Assembly (NCBI RefSeq): GCF_000611645.1
Contig: NW_014012380.1
Coordinates: 3,374-15,949 of the forward strand
Length of the DNA: 12,576 nt
Direction: 5' to 3'
DNA from: Monoraphidium neglectum
Lineage: Eukaryota; Chlorophyta; Chlorophyceae; Sphaeropleales; Selenastraceae
Shown: one piece after another, positions 1 to 7,675 of the stretch
Numbering within the stretch: position 1 is the first letter of the stretch
Layout of the letters: every line of letters starts with the position of its first letter
The notes under the pieces: model-generated
Databases searched by the model: none
Seen by the model: only the letters and a program-made list of their open reading frames with translations
Told to the model about the DNA's origin: nothing
Translations under genes and position numbers: made by a program

Positions 1-2
1 GC

Positions 3-140
3 GGCGGCGTGTATGACTCTAGCAGTGACGAGGAGTGCGCAGATGATGGCTCAATCGCAGAGCGCTCCGCTATTGACGGAAAGCAGGGCGGCGGTGTGCG
101 GGGGCGCCGTGCTTGGGGAGACGGCGACGGCAGCAGCTAG
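3..140 (+). CDS. Possible 3' end of an unidentified gene (partial, enters from the left edge)
   Basis: One plus-strand frame is open from the left edge to a TAG at 138-140. It encodes about 45 residues beginning GGVYDSSSDEECADDGS and ending GDGDGSS. The Ser/Asp/Glu-rich patch (DSSSDEE) followed by a Gly/Arg-rich stretch is typical of acidic, disordered C-terminal tails in eukaryotic proteins. This is the only argument for it being coding. No domain is visible and the product is unknown. If real, it would converge on the methyltransferase gene ending at 1081. No TGTAA poly(A) signal was seen after the stop, which weakens the call. Another plus-strand frame (from an ATG at 13) is also open here, so the choice of frame is uncertain. 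Confidence 0.3.
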   Translation, partial: GGVYDSSSDEECADDGSIAERSAIDGKQGGGVRGRRAWGDGDGSS

Positions 141-1080
141 CTGCGACCCAGGTTGCGCGCTCATTGTCCCAACCAAAGCTAGCGCCCCGCACTCTGCACA
201 CCCTCCAAGCATTGACGGCTGCGTTTCATGGGTGGGGCGGGCCAGCGTTGACCCTACGCGGCTTGTTTGACTCGGGAGTTGACTCAGGGTTGACTCAGAG
301 TTTCATTGGGGTTTGACCCGAGCTGACAACTGTGGCTGGCCTGACACATCAGAAATCTGGACCGGGCTCTAGTGCGCTTGCACGGGCAGTGTTGGCAATA
401 GATTCTCGCCATACTCAGCCGCGCAACCTGCATCGCGGTCGTTCCCGCCTTAGACGCACACGCTAGGCTGCAAGGGCGGCGGCACTGATCCCGCTGCGAG
501 GCGCCGGCCGCCCCCCTTCTTTAGCCCAGCGCGTGAGCGGCCCCTGTCCGCGTTGCAATGCTGGCCTGTGCTCCGCCATCCATGGATTAGGCGACTGTGG
601 GAACATGGGGGATGTTTCTGATTGCAAGGCTCCAAATGAGTAAAATGGCCCAAAATCCAAGCCACGGCCAGCTGCCGGGTTCCAGTGCATTGCTTGTTGC
701 ACAGAGCCAGACTCAGCAAACGTGGCCAAGTCACTGCCTGCATATCGCAGCAGGGAGAACCTTTGAAGGGCCGCAACAAGAGATCCTTGGACCCTGAGAC
801 CCAATGACATCAGCTCTGCGTCGTGCGTCAGCACAATCAACGGCGGCCGTTGTCCACGGCCGACTCTCCTCTCTCACACACGCGATGGTGCAGGGACATG
901 TCGTTGCTCACACGCAGCAGGGCAGTGAAGTGCCCCGTCAGCGCCTGCACCACGCGCAGCAAAACATGTCAGGCGGCCCCGCCCAATTAATGAACAGCTC
1001 TCGGGTCGCTCTTGTGTACAAAGCTTGGCATCGCGCTCGGTCCCAGTCCGGACCATTCGCCATGTCAGATCCGGGGCCCC
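141..1080. other. Gap between convergent gene ends, no gene recognised
   Basis: About 940 bases lie between the doubtful left-edge gene and the stop codon of the methyltransferase. Reading frames of about 60-125 codons occur on both strands, but none shows a recognisable domain, a transit peptide, or a splice-consistent extension. The left part holds a short TTGACTC repeat cluster (265-299, listed separately). The right part presumably includes the 3' UTR of the methyltransferase, although no TGTAA on the minus strand (TTACA on plus) was found here. Confidence 0.5.
265..299. repeat. Short tandem TTGACTC(AGG) repeats
   Basis: An 11-bp unit GTTGACTCAGR occurs twice head-to-tail at 278-288 and 289-299. 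A diverged copy, GTTTGACTCGGGA, precedes it at 265-277. The two full units each contain TGACTCA (280-286 and 291-297), the palindromic GCN4/AP-1-type bZIP site, and TTGAC, the core of plant WRKY W-boxes. The repeat is directly visible. A regulatory role is only a possibility, because no recognised promoter lies immediately next to it. Confidence 0.45.
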
Positions 1081-1641
1081 TCAAGGCCTGAAAAAGTCCG
1101 GGTGGTGGTAGTCCGCAGTCAGCTGCACATACTCAGCCGTGAACGCGTCGTCGCTCCCGCCCTTGGCCGCCCCGCGCATGTCGAGCCGCCCGCCCGCCGC
1201 CTCCAGCGCGCGGATCAGCTCGTGCCGCCGCGACAGCCCCGCACTCGCCAGCTCAGCGACGAGACCCAGCCCGGCGCCGTCGCCGCCCCGCGCCTCGGCC
1301 TCGCTGTCCCCGCCCCCCGCCTTGACCAAATGCAGCAGCAGCCGCTTGGGGCGCGCGTTCCCAGCCCGCGAAAACACCCGCGTCAGCGCGCACAGCGCGA
1401 GGCCGCGCGCCCCCGCAGCTGCCACAAACTCCGCCGCCTCGGGCGGCGGCAGCACGGCGGAGAGCTCGCCACCCGGCCGCAGCAGAGCGGCGGCGCCGGC
1501 GGCAAGGTCTGGGAAGGGGAGGCCCGAGTCGGCATCTGCATGGCGGGCTGCGGCGCGGCGGCCGCAGGTCTCCGGCTTGCTGCTGCGCTGGAAGAAGGGC
1601 GGGTTGGTGATGATGGCGTCATACTGTAGGAGGCCGCCGTT

Positions 1642-1673
<32 letters not shown>

Positions 1674-2798
1674 TGTGTTCCTGCTGCTGCTGCTGCTGTT
1701 GATGATGCTCGTGCTGCAGCAGCAAGCCGCTCCCCACAACCGGCCCCGCCAGGCCGCGGACTGCGCCCACGCCTCCGCCGATGCCTGCACAACCCGAAGC
1801 CGCCCCCGCCGCCCCCGGCCCCGCCGCCGCAGCCGCCGCCGCCGCCCACTCCTGCAGGCTGGCGTGCCGCACCCGCACCGCCGCCGCCCACGGGCTGGCC
1901 GCCGCGTTGAGCGCCGCCTGGGCGGCCGCCAGCTCATCAGAGTCGATCGCATCCACCAGGGTCCCGGGCTCCGACTTCTGGGCCATCATGAGGGCAAGCA
2001 CGCCGGTGCCGGTCCCGATATCGAGCACGCGCAGCGGAGGCGACGCGCGGCGGCCGCCGCCGCCGCCGCCGCCGCCCTCCTCGTCGCTGCAGCCGCCGAC
2101 GGGGCGGCGCTGCGGAGGCGGTGCGGCGGCCGCCGGGCCGGGCGCTCGCCGCGGCGGCGGCGCCCACGAGCCCAGTAGCATCGAGTCTGTTCCGACCTTC
2201 ATTGCGCACAGATCTTGGCGGATTGAGAAGTGGCGGTAATGGAACACCTGGGGTGTTGTGGGTTCAGCAGGGTGCCGATAGGGAGGAACGCAGTGAGGCG
2301 AGGAGGTGGAAGCAATGGCTGCCCCTCTGAGGGTCCGTTGCTTGGGCGGCACAGCCCACGGCTCACAAGCACAGCGTGCACGTGCAATATGACGAGTGCT
2401 GGGAGGGCAGGCGGGCGGGTGGCGAGGAGCGGCCAGTGTCGGGGGCTGCGCAAGGGCAGCGCCTGCGGCCCGCGAGTTGAGGGTCAACCCTAAAGCTGCG
2501 GCCTACAGCGGCGAACCTGCTGCTTGCGCGCCTTGGACGGGGGCTCGGGCTCGCTGTCAATGGGCGCCGCGCCGGCGCCCCCGTGAACAGAGGAGGCCGG
2601 TGGTGCAGGGGTGGCAAGCCTGGCGCTGACACAGCTGCTGCTAGTGCTCTTGCGAGACACATCGAGCAATGGGTGTGACCGGTTACGCGTGGGTGGCACG
2701 CCAGCTAGGCAGCGGCAGAGCGTCGTGCGCGGCGGATGCAGCAAGCGCGGCACTGCAGCAGCAGCGGCCGCAGCGGAGCAGCAGCATGGCAAGGCCAT
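1081..2798 (-). CDS. trmN6: TrmN6/YfiC-type tRNA1(Val) adenine-37 N6-methyltransferase, organelle-targeted (2 exons)
   Basis: Exon 1 is 2798-2517 and exon 2 is 2247-1081, phase-0 junction (CAG|GTTCGC ... CCCCAG|GTG), giving 482 aa. The ATG at 2798 is the first in-frame ATG after an in-frame TGA near 2848. Residues 1 to about 75 are rich in Ala, Ser, Arg and Cys and poor in acidic residues, like a plastid or mitochondrial transit peptide. The conserved core starts at residue 95 (VFHYRHF). It continues with CAMKVGTDSMLLGSWA (108-123), the SAM-binding loop VLDIGTGTG (168-176), the acidic Asp of IDSDE (about 196), the catalytic NPPFF (309-313) and the C-terminal EYVQLTADY. This order is that of the bacterial enzyme methylating N6 of A37 in tRNA1(Val), using S-adenosylmethionine. 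Low-complexity inserts at about 124-165 and 229-300 (poly-Gly, poly-Ala, two poly-Gln) make it roughly twice the bacterial length. The family is secure. The exact RNA substrate and the organelle are inferred. Confidence 0.88.
1642..1701 (-). repeat. Paired CAG repeats encoding two poly-Gln runs in the methyltransferase
   Basis: On the minus strand, 1668-1642 is nine CAG units (Gln9). Positions 1701-1681 are CAA followed by six CAG units (Gln7). A His/Glu/Lys-rich linker (EHKH) lies between them. They sit in the middle of the catalytic domain, just before the NPPFF motif. Nearby GCC and GGC runs encode poly-Ala (about 1820-1850) and poly-Gly (about 2050-2078). Such runs expand and contract by replication slippage, so their length is likely to vary between strains. 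Confidence 0.9.
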
Positions 2799-3495
2799 CG
2801 CTGCTCGACAGCGACGCGCCAAGGGGCTGTCTGAATGCAAGCTGAATCAAATCTATCCAGTTGACGTCACGGCATTTTCTTCATAGACCCGGGGATGTTG
2901 CACTGATGCAGCATTCGATTGATGCAACTTGTGATCTGGGGACAACACAGACACAACAGCTTGTTGAGTGCAAAGCATGTTATCAGATGTCCAAGAACCC
3001 ATATCAAACACTCGTAAAAACGGCCTTACAACCCCTTCTGTTGTCGCCGACCCTTCGGCTCCACTGGCATTTTGCAGCACACACCAAACCCGCTGCAAGC
3101 GCGTGCCCCGGTCCTTTTGCTAGCAACACTAAGGGTTGCACACCTCCGGGACAGCGTTGACACGCAGGTGGGCGTTCGTCGGCCTCGATCAGCAGCAGAA
3201 CGACGCGTGCTTCCTGGCCTCTAGGACGGTGTTGTGCAGCTGGCCATGATTTGTTTGACCTAGAGAATGCCGGCCGGCGGCGCACAGCTCGCCCATGCGC
3301 GTCCCAGGGGACAGCCTTGAGACGGCTGCTGCTGTCGGCCCCTGCCTGTGCTGTGCTGCGGCAGCGACGCGGCGCTGTTCATGTGTGTGACAAACATGCA
3401 CCCATTAGCACCACAGCGAGTGCCCTGTACATTACGCTGCCTCACGGGCTCACACACCCCGCGCGCACACACAGCCCGAGCAGCAACCAGCAATC
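2799..3495. promoter_or_regulatory. Divergent promoter region between the methyltransferase and RPS15
   Basis: These roughly 700 bases separate the start codons of two genes transcribed away from each other. They must therefore contain both promoters and both 5' UTRs. No clear TATA box was seen. A perfect TGACGTCA lies on the methyltransferase side (listed separately). The last 60 bases before the RPS15 ATG are CA/pyrimidine-rich (CTCACACACCCC, GCGCACACACAGC), compatible with a 5' UTR. Short reading frames here look incidental. Confidence 0.65.
2862..2869. promoter_or_regulatory. TGACGTCA palindrome (CRE/bZIP-type site) upstream of the methyltransferase
   Basis: A perfect 8-bp TGACGTCA palindrome lies 64 bases upstream of the methyltransferase ATG. 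This is the classic binding site for CREB/ATF and plant TGA-type bZIP factors. The position is right for a proximal promoter element, but it could equally lie inside the 5' UTR. Function is inferred from the motif alone. Confidence 0.4.
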
Positions 3496-4297
3496 ATGGC
3501 GGAGGCGGGCGAGGCTAAGAAGCGGACGTTCCGCAAGTTCAGCTACAGGGGCGTGGACCTGGACCAGCTGCTGGACATGAACACGGATGAGCTGGTCGAC
3601 ATCCTCAACGCGCGCGCGCGCCGGCGCTTCCAGCGCGGCCTGAAGCGCAAGCCCCTCGCGCTCATCAAGAAGCTGCGCAAGGCCAAGAAGGCCGCCCCCT
3701 CCGGCGAGAAGCCCGAGGCGGTGCGCACGCACCTGCGCAACATGATCATCGTGCCCGAGATGATCGGCAGCGTGGTGGGCGTGTACAACGGCAAGACCTT
3801 CAACCAGGTTGAGATCAAGCCTGAGATGGTGAGCGGCAGTCGCCTCGCTTGTGAGCGCTCTGTTTGCCAGTGGGGATCGCCAGTGAGGCCGGAGCTGCGG
3901 GCGCGGCGGCGGCGGAGCGATGGAGGGTGGCGGGGATGGCGGCAGCGGGGAGAGAGGGCGCACAGCAAAGGCGCAGGAGGCGGCGAGCGATCGGCGACAT
4001 CGCATGCGGTTTTAGGCGGCCAACGGCGAGGCGTGGTGGTGGCGGAAGGCCATGGCACGCGCGGCGGCAGGCGGCCGACAACGTAGGCGGTGCCCGTCGC
4101 GGCTGCAGCTAGTTTGCAGCAAAGCTCAGTGGAGCTTGCCGGCGCACTTGCATGTATCCTTAACCCCTCCGGCTCTCGAAAACCCCCATCAGGTGGGCCA
4201 CTACCTGGCGGAGTTCTCCATCAGCTACAAGCCTGTGAAGCACGGCCGCCCCGGTATCGGCGCCACCCACTCGTCGCGCTTCATCCCCCTCAAGTAG
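3496..4297 (+). CDS. RPS15: Cytosolic small-subunit ribosomal protein S15 (uS19), complete, 2 exons
   Basis: Exon 1 is 3496-3828 and exon 2 is 4193-4297. The 364-base intron (ATG|GTGAGC ... CATCAG|GTG, phase 0) joins ...VEIKPEM to [13 protein letters not shown]. The product is 145 aa, the same length as human RPS15. It keeps the eukaryotic N-terminal extension ([17 protein letters not shown]), the uS19 core ([35 protein letters not shown]) and the conserved tail [19 protein letters not shown]. uS19 sits in the head of the 40S subunit, and its tail reaches towards the decoding centre. The start context is good (AATCATGG), and codon use is strongly biased to C or G in the third position, as expected for a highly expressed gene. 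It shares a divergent promoter with the methyltransferase. This is the most secure call in the window. The splice sites rest on an exact fit to family sequence. Confidence 0.97.
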
Positions 4298-5175
4298 AGC
4301 GCTCTCTCGGGCGCGGCGGCAGCTGGTGCGGGCGCGGCGTGCTGGCCGGCGCGCGTTTGGTGGCGGCTGGAGGGCGTTCTGGGTGGCTCGCGTGGCGCAG
4401 CTTTGGATGGCTGGCACGTGGGACGGGCCTGCGGTGGGCTGCCTAGGCGCTTGTGCGCGTGTAAGCACCATCGCTTACTCATGATGCGTGCGGATCAACC
4501 GGAGTGGTGACAGCGCTGGCAGAGCAGCGGCTCAGTGGCAGTGGAGGCACGCTGCAGCAGGCTGCTGGAAGTGGCGCTTGGGGTGCGCTGCAGGGAAGCG
4601 GCAAGGGATCAACTGGCTATTGCAGGAGCAGCAGGAGCAGGTGCCAGGCAGAGCAGGCCTCGGCAGGATGCTAGCAGCTGACATTGTGTGCGTCTAAACG
4701 CAGAAAGAGGCATGGGGCGCCTGCATGCGGCGGTCGATGCCGAGGTCTAGATGTTTCAGGAGGTGCGTTGTCCCAAGAACAGCCCCACCATTGACAATGT
4801 GTCGGCAGCCGTCAGCCACTTCAGCTGCCATTTTCCCTCGGTGCTGGTGGCGGGTGGACAGAAACCAGCGCGGCTTATGGGTGTTCTTCACACTGGGTGG
4901 CCAACTTCAAGGGACTCAGACATCCTGCTGACAAGACAGCACGCGTGCAATTGCCACGCACTGATCCAAACCGCCCTGGCTGCAAATCTGCCCGGTGCGC
5001 TGCCAACACAGCACGCACGAATGCATACACGCATGCATCATGTGCTGCAGGTTTCCGTGTTGCAGCCCCAAACCAGCTCGGGCCTTCCCCCCGCTCTCTG
5101 GTGCCCTCTCCTCACCAACAATCAAGTCACATGGCACAGTTGTGTAGGAAAGCTCAATTAAGGGTTGAAGGCAAT
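4298..5175. other. RPS15 3' UTR and unassigned spacer
   Basis: The first 170 bases or so are the presumed 3' UTR of RPS15. The rest has no recognised gene. Both strands of about 4694-5161 carry moderately long open frames (plus-strand 4751-5161, minus-strand 4891-4694) of ordinary-looking composition but without any domain I can name. Around 5016-5045 there is an ATGCAT/GCATGC-rich stretch like those in introns elsewhere in this window. Confidence 0.4.
4460..4464 (+). terminator. TGTAA poly(A) signal of RPS15
   Basis: TGTAA, the usual poly(A) signal in chlorophyte nuclear genes, lies about 160 bases after the RPS15 stop on the same strand. The distance is typical for a 3' UTR in this group, and no earlier TGTAA was seen after the stop. 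Cleavage would be expected a dozen or so bases downstream. Confidence 0.65.
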
Positions 5176-5507
5176 TCACATACTGCTGATGCTGTTGCGC
5201 ACACCGCCGTAAGCCGCGTACCGCACGTCAGCTGCACCATACGGCAGCCCGCCCAGGCCCACACCTGGCTGTGTGGGCCCGTCCCTGGTTGCATTCGCCG
5301 GCTGTATCCCGCTGCAGCCGCTGCTCGCTTGACCCTGCAGGGGCTTGCCCGGCTTGCCCCTTGAGGGCGAGGCCCACGGCAGCTGCGTGGCAGCCGCCAG
5401 CCAGCTGCCCGGCGGGCCGACGGAATGGCTGCTGTAGGCAGAGCCGTACGTCGTGGGCTGAGCAGTGGGCGCCGAACACGCCGCACCTGCTGCTACTGAC
5501 GCTCGCA

Positions 5508-5575
<68 letters not shown>

Positions 5576-5853
5576 GACTGCGCTACCAGCTCAATGCCAA
5601 CCCGCCCGCCTCCACGCATGCCACCACTGACCTGGCGTTCCACATTCCTGCCGCCAAGGACACAACCCTGACCTTGCCGGCCACTTGCAGCCGGACGCAC
5701 CATTTCTTGCACCGTTGGGGCAGACGCCACACAATTGAAGACGGGCCCCTGGCGCTCCCCTAGGTGCTCTGCCTCGAGCCGGTCCGGCGCACCGGCCCCG
5801 CTGCTGCGGGGCCCGGCGATGCGAGCGGCGAGCAGCGGCGAGGGCAGCCGCAT
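5176..5853 (-). CDS. Doubtful hypothetical protein with a 22-residue poly-Gln run
   Basis: A minus-strand frame runs from an ATG at 5853 to a TGA at 5178-5176, 225 aa if unspliced. It starts MRLPSPLLAARIAGPRSSG, somewhat like a targeting sequence. The middle holds a long Gln run from (CAG)22, and it ends AAYGGVRNSISSM. The frame stays open upstream to about 5919, so earlier exons are possible. Gly, Pro, Ser and Gln dominate and no domain is recognisable, as in disordered parts of algal transcription factors or signalling proteins. Against it: GC-rich DNA gives long open frames by chance, the opposite strand is also open (poly-Ala or poly-Cys), no TGTAA follows the stop, and CAG|GTGCGA right after the repeat could be a splice donor. 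No function is proposed. Confidence 0.3.
5509..5574 (-). repeat. Perfect (CAG)22 trinucleotide repeat
   Basis: The plus strand shows 22 uninterrupted CTG units, which read as CAG on the minus strand. It is the longest pure trinucleotide repeat in the window and should be length-polymorphic. On the minus strand it would encode poly-Gln in the doubtful frame described above. In the other frames it would give poly-Ala, poly-Ser, poly-Leu or poly-Cys. Confidence 0.97.
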
Positions 5854-7352
5854 GGCGGGCGCTGTATCTGCCTCAGGAACCTGCCTTGACCGCGGCTGCC
5901 GCCCGGTGTAACCAATCACGCCACGGGTCCTACGGCGAAATCGCAGGTGCTTTTATCAGCGCCCCACATGGCACAATTGGGTAGCTGCATCGCAAGCGAT
6001 GTATGCATGCACGGCGGGACCATCTTCACATGGCGTGCTTGGGTGCACCAGCAGGCCCGCCGCCAGCCATGCGCCGTGGTTGGGGCCGTCGACCCAGCAA
6101 ACGCGGTGCGCGCATGTCGACCTGGCTTGTGTTGCAGCTCGCCCCACCTGACCGCCTCTTTTTCCTCGATGTCGCGGGGGGTGCCGGGCCACGACGGCTG
6201 CCAGGTCCCGGGCACCTGGTCCAGGTGTACGCTGTCCTGCCAGCCTGCGGCATGAGAACAGTCCCAAAACGGCACTTGGCTTTGCGGCATGCAGGACAGC
6301 ACCAGTGGACTGGCCAGAGGGGAACTGCGGAAGCCGCAGTTGCGCCACCTGTACCCACCCCCTGCTGCAAGCGCCCGCTGCGGGCGGTCGAAGGGGGCCC
6401 GATGCAAGCCACTCACACGCAGATCTGGTCTTGCGCGCCGCCTCGCGCTCGCCGCCTGGCCAGGCGGCCGAGTGTGGCCGCTGCTGGGGGCTGGAAGATG
6501 GCAATGCACCCGACGGCGTGGCCGCTGCCACACTGGCCCGCTCCAACCAGTAGGACTCGACCGCGGCACTGGCGCGCTGGGATGTGGTCAGCTTCTGTCG
6601 GAGAATGCATATGCGCAGGGCGAGGTTTGCTGCAGCCTGCGTTGAGCTGCGGGATGTGACTCAGACTGGGATCATGCGGCAGCACAAGCGGCGGGATTTC
6701 CATTCGTGCCGTCGCGCTGCTTACCGGGCCGGGCTGGCGCTCCTCTGATCCCAGGACATGGCGATTGTCGAAATCTGAACGTCCTGTGATACAATATTGA
6801 TACGTGTAAGGGTGGGATGTGCCGGAAGCATCAATATCGGCCTCCCGCGCATAGTGCGCTTGCCTGGAACGATCGGGTTTCCTTGAAACGGGGGTCGCCA
6901 CGCCATGATGCAATTGACGCACGTCTAGCGGGGATGCTGCTGCGGTCTCTCTCAGTCATGCGCCACTGCTGTGCTTGGTTGACTGCTTGTCTATGTCAGC
7001 ATGTGCATGCAGTGTATGGTAGCAATTGCGAGCTGAGTGTGTCACGATATTGATGGCAGATTGAGTCTCGCTTGCGCATCAACCCGAGGCACGCCCAGTT
7101 CCCAGGCTCCCAGTTGATTAATCTGTGCAGGACCCTAGCTGCCCTCGCGTGCTGCTCAGTGCTGTCTGAGAATCAACAGCAGCGGCTGCTCCCAGATTGG
7201 GGTCAAAGTCCCCTGCATGACCTTCCAGCCAGACACCACTGGGCTGCGCGTGGACATGCGTTCTTGGCATGTCGCAACAATGCAAGCAGCGCGGGCGGCC
7301 ACAGCAAGGGTGCAGTACGGGCTATGCCAGAGGACAAGTGAGGAGGTTCAGA

Positions 7353-7357
7353 TTACA
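7353..7357 (-). terminator. Candidate TGTAA poly(A) signal for RbcX
   Basis: TTACA on the plus strand reads as TGTAA on the minus strand, about 320 bases after the RbcX stop. It is the first such signal I found downstream of the gene. The distance is long but within what green algae show. A single 5-base match is weak evidence. Confidence 0.35.
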
Positions 7358-7500
7358 CAATTGCATCACATACAAGCCAGCACAAAGGGCGAGACTGAAA
7401 GGAGTCCCCAGCCCTTGATACAGCAATATCCGAATGCACAGAAGCAGTGAGAGCACAGGCCCTGTCGTCACGACTAGCATCGGGGGTGTACAGAGCAGGA

Positions 7501-7522
7501 GGAAGCTGCACGAGCAGCTTCC
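7501..7522. repeat. Perfect 9-bp inverted repeat with 4-base loop (hairpin) in the RbcX 3' region
   Basis: GGAAGCTGC and its exact complement GCAGCTTCC are separated by ACGA. On the minus strand the element lies about 155 bases after the RbcX stop, so it would form a compact stem-loop in that gene's 3' UTR. A role in mRNA stability or 3' end formation is possible but not shown. Confidence 0.55.
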
Positions 7523-7675
7523 AGGCGTAGGAGGCATGGCAGCCATCAGATCCGTGGCAGAACGCACCGGGTCAGTGATGACGTTTCCAGAGGTTGCACG
7601 CACTCACAGGGTTGGCTTGAAATCTACAACGCTCAGCTCGAGAGCCCTGCAGGGCCGGTTGGAAGGGGTGTAAGC

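Larger units (their letters stand above)
5854..7675. other. Long spacer without a recognised gene
   Basis: About 1.8 kb hold no gene I can identify. Overlapping frames of about 120-220 codons occur on both strands between 5916 and 6922, as expected in GC-rich DNA. A minus-strand segment reading VPGTWQPSWPGTPRDIEE (about 6150-6220) and another reading MEIPPLVLPHDPSLSHIP (about 6640-6720) look the most protein-like. They could be exons of the poly-Gln gene, but no conserved domain or splice chain links them. Positions 6770-7060 are noticeably less GC-rich. The right end should contain the RbcX 3' UTR. Confidence 0.4.

Noticed and set aside
1139..2239. Several plus-strand and minus-strand frames rich in Arg, Pro, Ala or Cys
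   Set aside because: They are shadows of the repeat-rich methyltransferase exon. Only the minus-strand frame with DIGTGTG and NPPFF carries family motifs.
2396..2487. Unspliced upstream extension of the methyltransferase frame to 2487
   Set aside because: It begins with TTG rather than ATG. A GT-AG intron joining a proper ATG exon in frame is the better explanation.
4694..4891. Minus-strand frame with a protein-like segment (VNGGAVLGTTHLLKHLDLGI)
   Set aside because: It has no family I can recognise, no ATG in a good context linked to it and no splice chain, so I left it uncalled.
6003..6659. Plus-strand open frame of 218 codons, with a minus-strand frame of similar length across it
   Set aside because: Long frames on both strands are expected in GC-rich DNA. 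Neither shows a domain, clear splice sites or a good start context.
6829..7055. 11-bp inverted match CATCAATATCG (6829) and CGATATTGATG (7045) that could be terminal repeats of a small element
   Set aside because: The match stops at 11 bases, no target-site duplication was seen, and an 11-base match within this length can arise by chance.
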